DNA from: Candidatus Woesearchaeota archaeon
GTDB lineage: Archaea; Nanobdellota; Nanobdellia; Woesearchaeales; UBA12501
Length of the DNA: 7,575 nucleotides
Direction of reading: 5' to 3'
Assembly (NCBI GenBank): GCA_026394915.1
Contig: JAPLZS010000163.1
Span: 1-7,575, forward strand
Part shown: piece by piece, positions 1 to 5,178 of the stretch
How positions within the stretch are numbered: the first letter of the stretch is position 1
How the letters are laid out: each line of letters starts with the position of its first letter
The notes under the pieces: generated by a model
What the model was told of the DNA's origin: nothing
The model's input: the letters and a program-made list of their open reading frames with translations, nothing else
Database searches by the model: none
Position numbers and translations under genes: made by a program

Positions 1-1
1 G

Positions 2-667
2 TCAAAAGCAAAAGATTCTGCAGGAGCAGATCCTCTCATACTGCGCAATGAGGTAGTGGGCATAAAAAGATCAGGAGATGTGTACAGATTGACAGTCCAA
101 GAAAGAGATGGAAATAAATATAATTTTGATAGCAGGATTGTCATAAATTGCGGCGGCCTTCATTCAGATAAGAATGCCATTAATGCAGGGATAGACATAG
201 ACAGATCAGGATATCGGTTATTCTTCTGCAAAGGCGAGTATTTCAGAGTGAGCAGCAAGCACACTGGAAGGATAAACCATCTTATCTATCCTGTTCCTGC
301 GCACGCAGGATTAGGGGTGCATGTCACGCTTGAATTGGATGGTTCAATGAAACTAGGGCCTAACACAATATGGCTTCCCGGCAATGTGTTTGATTATTCT
401 GTGGATGATTCCCACAGGAAAGAGTTCTTTGAGGCTGCAAAAGAATATCTTCCTTTCCTTGATATTGAAGATCTGCAGCCTGACCAGGCAGGGATACGGC
501 CAAAACTATTCGGTCCAGGAATGGCAAAGCGTGATTTTGTGATAAGCGAAGAGAGCTCAAAAGGATTGCCTGGCCTGATAAACCTGATTGGCATAGAGTC
601 TCCAGGGCTTACAGCTTCGCCAGCAATAGGAAAATATGTGAGAGAGATTGTGGATGAGATTCTTTGA
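2..667 (+). CDS. lhgO: L-2-hydroxyglutarate oxidase-like FAD-dependent oxidoreductase, C-terminal part
   Basis: The reading frame is open from the left edge, so the gene starts outside the window; 221 codons are visible. The usual family length is about 400 residues, so the N-terminal FAD-binding Rossmann region is missing here. A GTG at position 56 could be mistaken for a start, but coding continues upstream of it (ending LILRNEV). The visible part has the LhgO/YgaF pattern: a VINCGGLHSD segment, a YPVPAHAGLGVHVT segment in the substrate and flavin region, GPNTIWLPG, an IRPKLFGPG segment, and the C-terminal IGIESPGLTASPAIG signature of DAO-superfamily oxidases. The family oxidises L-2-hydroxyglutarate to 2-oxoglutarate with FAD. 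The substrate is inferred from family resemblance; another 2-hydroxyacid or glycerol-3-phosphate-like substrate is possible. The gene converges on the 848-1464 operon. Confidence 0.85.
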   Translation, partial: SKAKDSAGADPLILRNEVVGIKRSGDVYRLTVQERDGNKYNFDSRIVINCGGLHSDKNAINAGIDIDRSGYRLFFCKGEYFRVSSKHTGRINHLIYPVPAHAGLGVHVTLELDGSMKLGPNTIWLPGNVFDYSVDDSHRKEFFEAAKEYLPFLDIEDLQPDQAGIRPKLFGPGMAKRDFVISEESSKGLPGLINLIGIESPGLTASPAIGKYVREIVDEIL

Positions 668-691
668 CTTTCTATTATAACTTTTCTTTGA

Positions 692-705
692 TATTATTTT
701 TATTG
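692..705 (+). terminator. T-rich terminator motif after lhgO (14-bp direct-repeat copy 1)
   Basis: The sequence TATTATTTTTATTG lies 24 bases after the lhgO stop. An identical 14-mer is at 827-840, and a 12-base version (ATTATTTTTATT) directly follows the aspS stop at 7088-7099. Recurrence just after stop codons, with a T5 run, fits an archaeal T-tract terminator. This is inference; no transcript ends are known. Confidence 0.45.
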
Positions 706-752
706 AAAATTGCGCAAGGGTTTAAAACCCCGCACTTCAGTGCGCAATTTTC
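705..752. repeat. 12-bp inverted repeat with nested hairpins
   Basis: The arms GAAAATTGCGCA (705-716) and TGCGCAATTTTC (741-752) are perfect complements around a 24-base interior. The interior holds a near-palindrome GGGTTTAAAACCC (718-730). A small hairpin CGCACTTCAGTGCG (731-744) shares bases with the right arm, so the small and large hairpins exclude each other. The CGCAC-TTCA-GTGCG form resembles the subterminal palindromes of IS200/IS605 elements. No transposase is present in the window. Confidence 0.7.
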
Positions 753-758
753 AAGACT

Positions 759-827
759 AAAAACTCGCCTTTTAGTGCGAGGAGCGTAAAACCACGGGCT
801 TTAGCCCGTGGATAGCGGCGAGTTTTT
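759..827. terminator. Nested hairpin structure, likely bidirectional terminator and IS200/IS605-like palindrome
   Basis: The outer arms AAAAACTCGCC (759-769) and GGCGAGTTTTT (817-827) pair perfectly over 11 bp and end in T5 on either strand. That suits termination of the converging lhgO and 848-1464 operon transcripts. Inside is a strong hairpin CCACGGGCTTTAGCCCGTGG (792-811) with 8-9 bp and a TTTA or TT loop. A weaker hairpin at 764-781 (CTCGC/GCGAG) competes with the outer stem. The GGGCTTTAGCCC core is typical of IS200/IS605 ends and of TnpB-associated RNA 3' ends, so this may be a remnant or a non-autonomous element. The structure is seen directly; the origin is inferred. Confidence 0.6.
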
Positions 828-840
828 ATTATTTTTATTG
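827..840. repeat. 14-bp direct-repeat copy 2, T-rich
   Basis: TATTATTTTTATTG is identical to 692-705, so the two copies flank the hairpin cluster. They could mark the ends of an insertion. Because a 12-base version also follows aspS, a recurrent terminator motif is the simpler reading. Confidence 0.45.
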
Positions 841-847
841 CATCTTC

Positions 848-1063
848 CTATTTTATGACTTCTTTCTTGACAATGAACTCTTTTCCATTGCATTTCACTT
901 TGTCTCTCTCATAAAGCTTTCTCTTGTTCCTTGTCTCAGGCTCTCCATTCACAGACACTGCGCCTGATCTGATAAGTAATTTGGCCTGGCCGCCTGTGTT
1001 TGCAAGGCCATTCACCCTGATGAAGGCGTTGAGCTCGATATAGTCGTTTTCATCATTTTCCAT
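848..1063 (-). CDS. YbcJ-like S4-domain RNA-binding protein
   Basis: This 71-aa protein is almost entirely one S4-like fold. The pattern LNAFIRVNGLANTGGQAKLL, then IRSGAVSVNGEPETRNKRKL and a terminal DKVKCNGKEFIV strand, matches the small YbcJ/YaaA S4 family of about 70 residues. In this family the conserved GxAK, G.V.VNG and ETR.. residues form the RNA-binding surface. The likely role is binding structured RNA, possibly rRNA; the precise target is unknown. The ATG at 1061-1063 is preceded on this strand by GATGGTGATTT, whose GGTGA is a good archaeal Shine-Dalgarno at suitable spacing. This fits translation as the second gene of an operon, 17 bases after the 1081-1464 gene. The family is commoner in bacteria than in archaea. 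Confidence 0.85.
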   Translation of the reverse strand: MENDENDYIELNAFIRVNGLANTGGQAKLLIRSGAVSVNGEPETRNKRKLYERDKVKCNGKEFIVKKEVIK

Positions 1064-1080
1064 AAATCACCATCATCTTA

Positions 1081-1464
1081 TTATTCTTCATTATTTCCGC
1101 TCCATTCCCCAAAAAGATGAGAGAACCTCATAGGATTCTCTATTGTCCAGCCACTGTATACTCTTTCTCCTATGAGTATCTCCTCTGGTTTGAAAGTTCC
1201 CTTTTCTCCAGGATAAGGGCAATTAGTTATTCCGACCAGATTCCCTTGGCCATCAACACAATATGTGTGGTCTATATTCCTCATTTTATCAGATGTTCTT
1301 ATGCAAACTCCTTCTGGCAGCAGTCCAGCAGAATAAAGGCTTGTAAAATATTTAACACTATCAAAAAGAAGAGGATCTCTTTCTTCCAGGCAGTTTTCAA
1401 TATAATCTTCAGTAGTCTCAAAACCCATATCTCTTACGAAATTATCTATGAACAGACTATCCAT
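1081..1464 (-). CDS. Hypothetical 127-aa acidic protein
   Basis: I do not recognise this protein. It begins MDSLFIDNFVRDMGFETTED, followed by an acidic helical-looking stretch to about residue 45. The C-terminal half looks beta-rich, with HTYCVDGQGNLVGITNCP near residues 66-83 and a later GERVYSGWTIENP. There is no signal peptide, membrane helix or repeat. The frame is judged real because a TATA element sits 24-25 bp before the ATG and a second gene follows after 17 bases with a Shine-Dalgarno. The long plus-strand frame over the same DNA (1117-1476) has no such signals. It is probably co-transcribed with the YbcJ-like gene. Function is unknown. Confidence 0.65.
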   Translation of the reverse strand: MDSLFIDNFVRDMGFETTEDYIENCLEERDPLLFDSVKYFTSLYSAGLLPEGVCIRTSDKMRNIDHTYCVDGQGNLVGITNCPYPGEKGTFKPEEILIGERVYSGWTIENPMRFSHLFGEWSGNNEE

Positions 1465-1483
1465 ATTCTAGCTTAGCCCCCAG

Positions 1484-1493
1484 TATATTTAAA
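1484..1493 (-). promoter_or_regulatory. TATA box for the 848-1464 operon
   Basis: On the minus strand this reads TTTAAATATA, centred about 24-25 bp before the ATG at 1464. With the usual archaeal TATA-to-start distance, transcription would begin at or next to the A of the ATG, giving a leaderless mRNA. Confidence 0.6.
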
Positions 1494-1543
1494 TCTTCTT
1501 TTTGTTGCACTTTTTGGTTGAGAAAAATTGAATAATCAAAGGG

Positions 1544-1555
1544 TAGGCAATCTTA
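1544..1555. repeat. Left 12-bp inverted repeat bounding the restriction-modification cassette
   Basis: TAGGCAATCTTA is the exact reverse complement of TAAGATTGCCTA at 4146-4157. This copy overlaps the vsr stop codon (complement of 1553-1555), and the other starts four bases after the endonuclease stop. Together they enclose exactly the vsr, methyltransferase and endonuclease genes. The match does not extend well beyond 12 bases on either side. Confidence 0.6.
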
Positions 1556-1954
1556 TCTTTCTTTTAGAATCATCTTAATCTTATCAGCGCATTTCTGAGG
1601 GTTATCAATAACTTGATGTTCCCAGAATCTTATGACTTTCCAATCCTGTTTTTTTAATTCCGAATTTACTTCTTTGTCTCTTTTGACATTACCTTCTATC
1701 TTATAAATCCAATATTTCTTATTTGATTTAGGGGCAATAAAACATTTTTTGCATTTATGCCAGAAACATCCATCTACAAACACAGCTATTTTCCTTTTTG
1801 CATTTCCGAAATCAGGACGGCCATAAACAGATGGATGAAATCTCAAATTAGTTCCCTTTAGGCACTTTCTTAGAAGAAGTTCACCTGCTGTATTTTTAGA
1901 CCTTATTTTAGACATTATCTTGCTTCTTGTCTCTTTTGAAAACACATCTGCCAT
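1553..1954 (-). CDS. vsr: Very short patch repair (Vsr) DNA mismatch endonuclease
   Basis: Vsr nicks DNA 5' of the T in T:G mismatches created when 5-methylcytosine deaminates, starting repair back to C:G. From the chosen start the protein has 133 residues. It opens MADVFSKETRSKIMSKIRSK, aligning with the start of E. coli Vsr (MADVHDKATRSKNM). GRPDF places the catalytic aspartate at D48. The zinc and active-site block is DGCFWHKCKKC, with C63, H66, C68 and C71; the WEH at 111-113 supplies a likely fourth zinc ligand. The NVKRDKE and DWKVIRFWEH segments are also typical. The frame is open upstream to a GTG at 2005, which would add 17 residues. That GTG lies 24-25 bp from the TATA centre and so fits a leaderless start, but homology favours 1954. 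It diverges from the methyltransferase gene, its expected partner. Confidence 0.93.
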   Translation of the reverse strand: MADVFSKETRSKIMSKIRSKNTAGELLLRKCLKGTNLRFHPSVYGRPDFGNAKRKIAVFVDGCFWHKCKKCFIAPKSNKKYWIYKIEGNVKRDKEVNSELKKQDWKVIRFWEHQVIDNPQKCADKIKMILKER

Positions 1955-2021
1955 TTTTAAGGGAAACTCCACATGCTTATGCTTTCCAATTTCCACTGGA
2001 CGCACTGGACTATTGTGGGCA

Positions 2022-2037
2022 AAGTATTTAAATACTT
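2022..2037. promoter_or_regulatory. Palindromic TATA element serving divergent vsr and methyltransferase genes
   Basis: AAGTATTTAAATACTT is a perfect 16-bp palindrome and the only good TATA-like element between the divergent genes. Read leftward its centre is 24-25 bp from the GTG at 2005. Read rightward it would start transcription near 2055, about 10 bases before the methyltransferase ATG at 2066. One symmetric element may therefore drive both directions. Confidence 0.55.
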
Positions 2038-2065
2038 GTTCTGATAACTGTGTTAAAGATTAAAA

Positions 2066-3025
2066 ATGAGGACTGCAGACTTATTCGCGGGTGTTGGTGG
2101 CGTTAGGCTAGCTTTTGAGAGGGCAGGCTTTAATACTGTTTTTGCCAATGATTTTGAACCTGCCTGCAAACATACCTATGATCTCAATTTCATCAAAACA
2201 AAACTCTTTGTAGAAGACATAAACAAAATCAGATTCTCAGACTTGCCGGAGTTTGATGTACTTTTAGCAGGATTTCCCTGCCAGCCATTCAGCATCGCCG
2301 GATATAGAAAAGGGTTTAGAGATACCGGCAGAGGAGAGCTATTTTTCAGGATAATTGATATATTAAAAGCAAGAAGGCCGAAGGCAGTCTTTTTGGAGAA
2401 TGTAAAGAATCTAAGGACGCACAGCAATGGAAAAACATTTTACGTTATAAAAAGAGAGCTTGAATCATTGGGGTATTATGTCAAGGATAAGATTCTGAAT
2501 AGCGCTGAATACGGCGGAATACCTCAGAACAGGGAAAGAGTATTCATTGTCGGATTTTTGGATAAGAGAGTTGCGGATAATTTTGAATTTCCAACAAAAA
2601 TAGATCTTAAAAAAAGCTTTAGGGATTTCTTGGAAAGGCAGGTTGACGGAAGATATTACTACAAAGGAAAACCTCTGTATGATAAGCTCAAGAAAGAGGT
2701 AAACGACAGCAATACTGTTTATCAATGGAGAAGAAAATATGTACGAGCCAATAAAAAAGGATTGGTGCCTACACTCACTGCAAATATGGGTGAAGGAGGG
2801 CATAATGTCCCCATAATCAAAGATTCTATCGGGATAAGAAAACTTACGCCGAAGGAGTGCTTCATGATTCAAGGATTCCCAAGAAATTTTAGGCTGCCAA
2901 AGCTGTCGGATTCAAAACTCTACAAGCAGGCAGGAAACAGTATACCTGTTCCGGTAGTTGAAAGAGTGGCAAAAAATATGATGAGCGCATTCAAAAAAGC
3001 AGAGAGCATTCAAAATGACCTCTAA
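2066..3025 (+). CDS. Type II cytosine-5 DNA methyltransferase
   Basis: This enzyme transfers a methyl group from S-adenosylmethionine to C5 of cytosine at a specific site, protecting host DNA from the adjacent endonuclease. All key motifs are present in its 319 residues. Motif I is DLFAGVGGVRLAF (5-17, SAM binding). Motif IV is GFPCQPFSIAG (69-79) with catalytic C72. Motif VI is ENVKN (111-115), motif VIII QNRERVFIVGF (154-164), and motif X QAGNSIPVPVVERVA (288-302). The target-recognition region is roughly 185-255 and contains VYQWRRKYVRANKKG and PTLTANMGEGGHNVPI; I cannot read the target site from it. The length is typical for an HhaI-like m5C enzyme. The ATG has no strong Shine-Dalgarno and a predicted leader of about 10 bases. 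The gene overlaps the endonuclease gene by 11 bases. Confidence 0.95.
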   Translation: MRTADLFAGVGGVRLAFERAGFNTVFANDFEPACKHTYDLNFIKTKLFVEDINKIRFSDLPEFDVLLAGFPCQPFSIAGYRKGFRDTGRGELFFRIIDILKARRPKAVFLENVKNLRTHSNGKTFYVIKRELESLGYYVKDKILNSAEYGGIPQNRERVFIVGFLDKRVADNFEFPTKIDLKKSFRDFLERQVDGRYYYKGKPLYDKLKKEVNDSNTVYQWRRKYVRANKKGLVPTLTANMGEGGHNVPIIKDSIGIRKLTPKECFMIQGFPRNFRLPKLSDSKLYKQAGNSIPVPVVERVAKNMMSAFKKAESIQNDL

Positions 3026-4142
3026 AGAAATCTGCAAAAAACAACAGGAATATTATAAAAAAATGCTCGGCATTCTCGGCTCTCTAACCAATCTATTCTC
3101 AAAAAGCGATGTTCCTTATCTGGATTATAGGATTTCTGAGAACTTATTCTGCAAATCATTCAATGCCAAAAACCTGGCAAGAGCGGATGTATCTGCAGAT
3201 GCAGCACTTGGGAATGTCGGAATAGGAATAAAGACCTTTCTTGACTCGAATGGAAAAAGCCTTCAGAAGATTGCGGAATTCAACAAAGACAGGCCAGCTT
3301 TCAAGGGGCTGTCAGCTGCTGATAAGATTAAAAAGATTTCTGAATTAAGAAATGAGAGAATAGATGCCACTAAAAGGATATACAATCTAACTGAAATGAA
3401 GTACCATATAATCTCAAGAAAAAAAGAAAGGATGTCCGTTTATGAAACAAGCATGGATTTGATAGATATTTTAAAAATAAATTGCATTAAGGAGTCGGGA
3501 AATGCCATATCATTCAAAGATTCAAAAAATGAATACTCATTCAATACAAGCAAAAGCACATTATACAAAAGATTCTCTCTCAATAAGCCCCTCTTTGAAA
3601 TCTCCGTAAAGATTCTTGAAGATCCATTTGCAGTATTGGAAAATCAATTCTCAGAAATCAAGAAAGTATACTTTAAAGAGGCAAAACAGATGCCATACGT
3701 CATTCTTCCATTGTATTCAAGAACAAAGAAGGCCAAGAGCGTGCATGAAAAAAGCGGGCTTAACCAATGGAATGCATCAGGAAGACCGAGAGATTTCAAC
3801 GAAATATATATCCCTATTCCGATTTGGATACACAAAAGATTCCCAGGATTCTTTCCGCCAAGAGATAACTCATTCAATCTTATACTACCTGATGGAAAAA
3901 TATTGGATGCAAAGATTTGCCAGGACAATTCAAAGGCATTGATGACAAACCCCAATTCAGCACTAGGGGAATGGCTTTTAAGGGACGTTTTAAACCTGAA
4001 AAGAAAGCAGCTGCTTACATACAAAAAACTTCAGACAATAGGGTTGGATTCAGTCATTCTTGAGAAAAAAGACAATGACGCGTATCTAATTGATTTCAGG
4101 CCTTCAGATACCTATGAAAAGTTCATGCAAGAGAATAAATAA
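3015..4142 (+). CDS. Type II restriction endonuclease with NgoFVII-like (B3-like) C-terminal DNA-binding domain
   Basis: This 375-aa protein begins inside the last codons of the methyltransferase gene (11-base overlap, different frame), the standard arrangement for a paired endonuclease. Residues about 245-375 match what I recognise as the C-terminal domain of NgoFVII-family endonucleases: LNQWNASGRPRDFNEIYIPI, then FFPPRDNSFNLILPDG, AKICQDNSKALMTNP and GEWLLRDVL. That domain is described as a B3-like sequence-specific DNA-binding fold. The N-terminal half has no HxK phospholipase-D motif. Instead E42, D58 and the GIK ending at K73 (ARADVSADA...VGIGIKTF) could form a divergent PD-(D/E)XK nuclease, with the usual acidic residue before xK replaced by G71. 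The nuclease assignment is inference; the endonuclease role is well supported by domain and context. The cut site is unknown. Confidence 0.8.
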   Translation: MTSKEICKKQQEYYKKMLGILGSLTNLFSKSDVPYLDYRISENLFCKSFNAKNLARADVSADAALGNVGIGIKTFLDSNGKSLQKIAEFNKDRPAFKGLSAADKIKKISELRNERIDATKRIYNLTEMKYHIISRKKERMSVYETSMDLIDILKINCIKESGNAISFKDSKNEYSFNTSKSTLYKRFSLNKPLFEISVKILEDPFAVLENQFSEIKKVYFKEAKQMPYVILPLYSRTKKAKSVHEKSGLNQWNASGRPRDFNEIYIPIPIWIHKRFPGFFPPRDNSFNLILPDGKILDAKICQDNSKALMTNPNSALGEWLLRDVLNLKRKQLLTYKKLQTIGLDSVILEKKDNDAYLIDFRPSDTYEKFMQENK

Positions 4143-4145
4143 CTC

Positions 4146-4157
4146 TAAGATTGCCTA
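4146..4157. repeat. Right 12-bp inverted repeat bounding the restriction-modification cassette
   Basis: TAAGATTGCCTA, four bases after the endonuclease stop, is the exact reverse complement of 1544-1555. No target-site duplication is evident outside the pair. Confidence 0.6.
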
Positions 4158-4167
4158 TTTTGCGAAA

Positions 4168-4177
4168 CATATATATA
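4168..4177 (+). promoter_or_regulatory. Orphan TATA box after the endonuclease gene
   Basis: CATATATATA, just outside the right inverted repeat, is a strong archaeal TATA match. It predicts a plus-strand start near 4198. No gene of normal size follows on this strand; what follows is the hairpin at 4213-4257 and then the convergent 3' end of the 4275-5087 gene. It may drive a small RNA or be chance in AT-rich DNA. Confidence 0.4.
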
Positions 4178-4208
4178 GCTGTATCTCTTTCTTTTATTCA
4201 GTGATAAT

Positions 4209-4257
4209 AAAAAAGTAGCACCACGAGGTCTGGAGTCTCATGGTGTTGGGCCTACTT
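4209..4257 (-). terminator. Hairpin with T-tract after the 4275-5087 gene; alternatively a small structured RNA on the plus strand
   Basis: The outer stem pairs AAGTAG (4213-4218) with CTACTT (4252-4257). The inner stem pairs CACCACGAG (4219-4227) with CTCATGGTG (4237-4245), with one mismatch and a 9-base loop. Six unpaired bases, TTGGGC (4246-4251), bulge on one side. On the minus strand the hairpin ends in six T residues (4214-4209) and begins 18 bases after the stop of the winged-helix gene, as an intrinsic-type terminator would. On the plus strand it lies about 15 bases after the predicted start from the 4168 TATA box, so it could instead be the core of a small RNA. The one-sided bulge does not fit an H/ACA pocket. 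Confidence 0.5.
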
Positions 4258-4274
4258 CTCATCGATGAATATAA

Positions 4275-5087
4275 TCATGGTGTGCAGTATTTATAAATAT
4301 TTTTTTGACCTTTTATTTCTTTAATTCTCCGTAGTTGCAATTTCTTTACTAATCGCAATAAGGCAACAGCCACAGGGTCATAATTATAGTTATGCCCTTT
4401 GTCTTTCAATTCAACCTGAACCTCAGATGCTTCCCTGGGTGTGGAGAAATATCCTTCTTCTTTTAAACTCATTAATCTTTCTTTTAAACCTGATTTTGGT
4501 TTCTTGGAACTTCTATTAATAGTCTTTTTTATGTTGCTCTTAGCAGATATCTTTGCATTTTCAGCAGGTGGATTCTCTAATATCCTCTTTATATAATTCT
4601 CTCCTTCATGCATAATCGAATATTGATAAGCATTCCCCCCTGTAGTATTAACGGAGCGTCGATCAACAAATGAGCCTGCTTTCATCAATGCCATTCCAAT
4701 AGCGCTTGAGGATGATGGAATTCTAAATTTGACAGATAATATTTTAGATATTTGTGAAGGATTAAGACCATCTACTTTATGATCATATCTTACAAGATAC
4801 AACAAATAAAGAGCTCTATCCAAAGCCTTTGTTAATTTATACATTATGGGATATTTTGTACTATTTATTGTATTTGCAAGTGTATCAGCAATATCTGCGT
4901 CGTATATTATCTCCTGTGTTTTATGGGGGGGATTCTGAGATTCGGTAAGGGGCTGATGAGTATTAATAGATCCTGTAAGGAGTTTATTCAATATAATCTC
5001 AAATGCTTTGCTTTTTAGAGGTTCTTCTAAATCTTTCACAGCTTCTTTTGCTTTATCGACGTGTTCTTTGAGTTTTTCTGCTTCCAT
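4275..5087 (-). CDS. DNA-binding protein with two likely winged-helix regions
   Basis: This 270-aa protein has no name I can give with confidence. Residues 1-30 are a charged helix, possibly a coiled coil. A middle region, about 85-165, reads like a winged helix: LDRALYLLYLVRYDHKVDG, then LNPSQISKIL, a recognition-helix-like SAIGMALMKAG, and a wing before GNAYQYSIMHEGENYI. A lysine-rich linker (about 175-200) leads to a second one at about 200-270: GLKERLMSLKEEGYFSTPRE, ASEVQVELKDKG, VAVALLRLVKKLQLRRIKE and a terminal KNIYKY strand. The C-terminal pattern recalls a module I have seen in uncharacterised archaeal proteins. There are no membrane segments. The ATG is 25 bp from a TATA box, so the mRNA is probably leaderless. 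A perfect 24-bp palindrome upstream suggests regulation, possibly by the protein itself. It sits beside the restriction cassette but outside its inverted repeats. Confidence 0.7.
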   Translation of the reverse strand: MEAEKLKEHVDKAKEAVKDLEEPLKSKAFEIILNKLLTGSINTHQPLTESQNPPHKTQEIIYDADIADTLANTINSTKYPIMYKLTKALDRALYLLYLVRYDHKVDGLNPSQISKILSVKFRIPSSSSAIGMALMKAGSFVDRRSVNTTGGNAYQYSIMHEGENYIKRILENPPAENAKISAKSNIKKTINRSSKKPKSGLKERLMSLKEEGYFSTPREASEVQVELKDKGHNYNYDPVAVALLRLVKKLQLRRIKEIKGQKNIYKYCTP

Positions 5088-5100
5088 ATAAGAAGATAAG

Positions 5101-5109
5101 AGGCACTAA
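5101..5109. repeat. 9-bp direct repeat AGGCACTAA, copy 1
   Basis: AGGCACTAA recurs at 5170-5178. The two copies are 69 bases apart and flank the 24-bp palindrome, and each is followed within 0-7 bases by ATATATAA. They could be regulator half-sites or a small duplication. Confidence 0.4.
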
Positions 5110-5117
5110 TATATAAA
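5108..5117 (-). promoter_or_regulatory. TATA box for the 4275-5087 gene
   Basis: The minus strand reads TTTATATATT with a purine-rich GAAAGG just upstream as a possible BRE. Its centre is about 25 bp before the ATG at 5087, so transcription should begin at the start codon. Confidence 0.65.
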
Positions 5118-5129
5118 CCTTTCTATTAT

Positions 5130-5153
5130 TTTATACCTTTCGAAAGGTATAAA
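5130..5153. promoter_or_regulatory. Perfect 24-bp palindrome, probable operator
   Basis: The half-site TTTATACCTTTC (5130-5141) is followed immediately by its exact reverse complement (5142-5153). It lies 12 bp upstream of the TATA box of the minus-strand winged-helix gene and about 100 bp upstream of the aspS TATA box. A symmetric site of two 12-bp halves suits a dimeric transcription factor, and its position upstream of the BRE is where archaeal activators, and some repressors, bind. The palindrome also contains TATA-like sequence (TATAAATA at 5148-5155 on the plus strand). Confidence 0.65.
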
Positions 5154-5169
5154 TAAACTGACTAAGCAC

Positions 5170-5178
5170 AGGCACTAA
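5170..5178. repeat. 9-bp direct repeat AGGCACTAA, copy 2
   Basis: This is the second copy of the 5101-5109 repeat. Further right, GGTTATAACC (5210-5219) is a short perfect palindrome. Otherwise the stretch to the aspS TATA box holds nothing I can name. Confidence 0.4.

Noticed and set aside
56..667. GTG at 56 as the true start of the oxidoreductase
   Set aside because: The same frame is open to the left edge, and the family requires an N-terminal FAD domain that is off the window.
692..840. The 14-bp direct repeats around the hairpin cluster as a target-site duplication
   Set aside because: IS200/IS605 elements do not duplicate their target, and a 12-base version of the repeat also follows aspS, so a recurrent T-rich terminator is simpler.
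668..847. A CRISPR array or tRNA in the hairpin-rich intergenic region
   Set aside because: There are no regularly spaced direct repeats, and no cloverleaf or tRNA consensus elements can be drawn.
1117..1476. A 119-codon plus-strand frame opposite the hypothetical gene
   Set aside because: It has no promoter or Shine-Dalgarno and an unlikely composition. The minus-strand frame has a well-spaced TATA box and an operon partner.
2250..2870. Minus-strand frames inside the methyltransferase gene and similar frames inside aspS
   Set aside because: They lie opposite strongly conserved coding sequence, match no family I know and have no promoter signals.
4198..4290. A C/D-box or H/ACA guide RNA
   Set aside because: GTGATAA and CGATGAA only loosely resemble C boxes, and no proper CTGA D boxes are placed with them. 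The hairpin bulge is one-sided and no ACA tail is positioned correctly.
4240..4296. An 18-codon frame starting MVLGLLLIDEYN on the plus strand, preceded by GGAG
   Set aside because: It is very short, begins inside the hairpin stem and overlaps the convergent gene's 3' end. Coding function cannot be supported from sequence alone.
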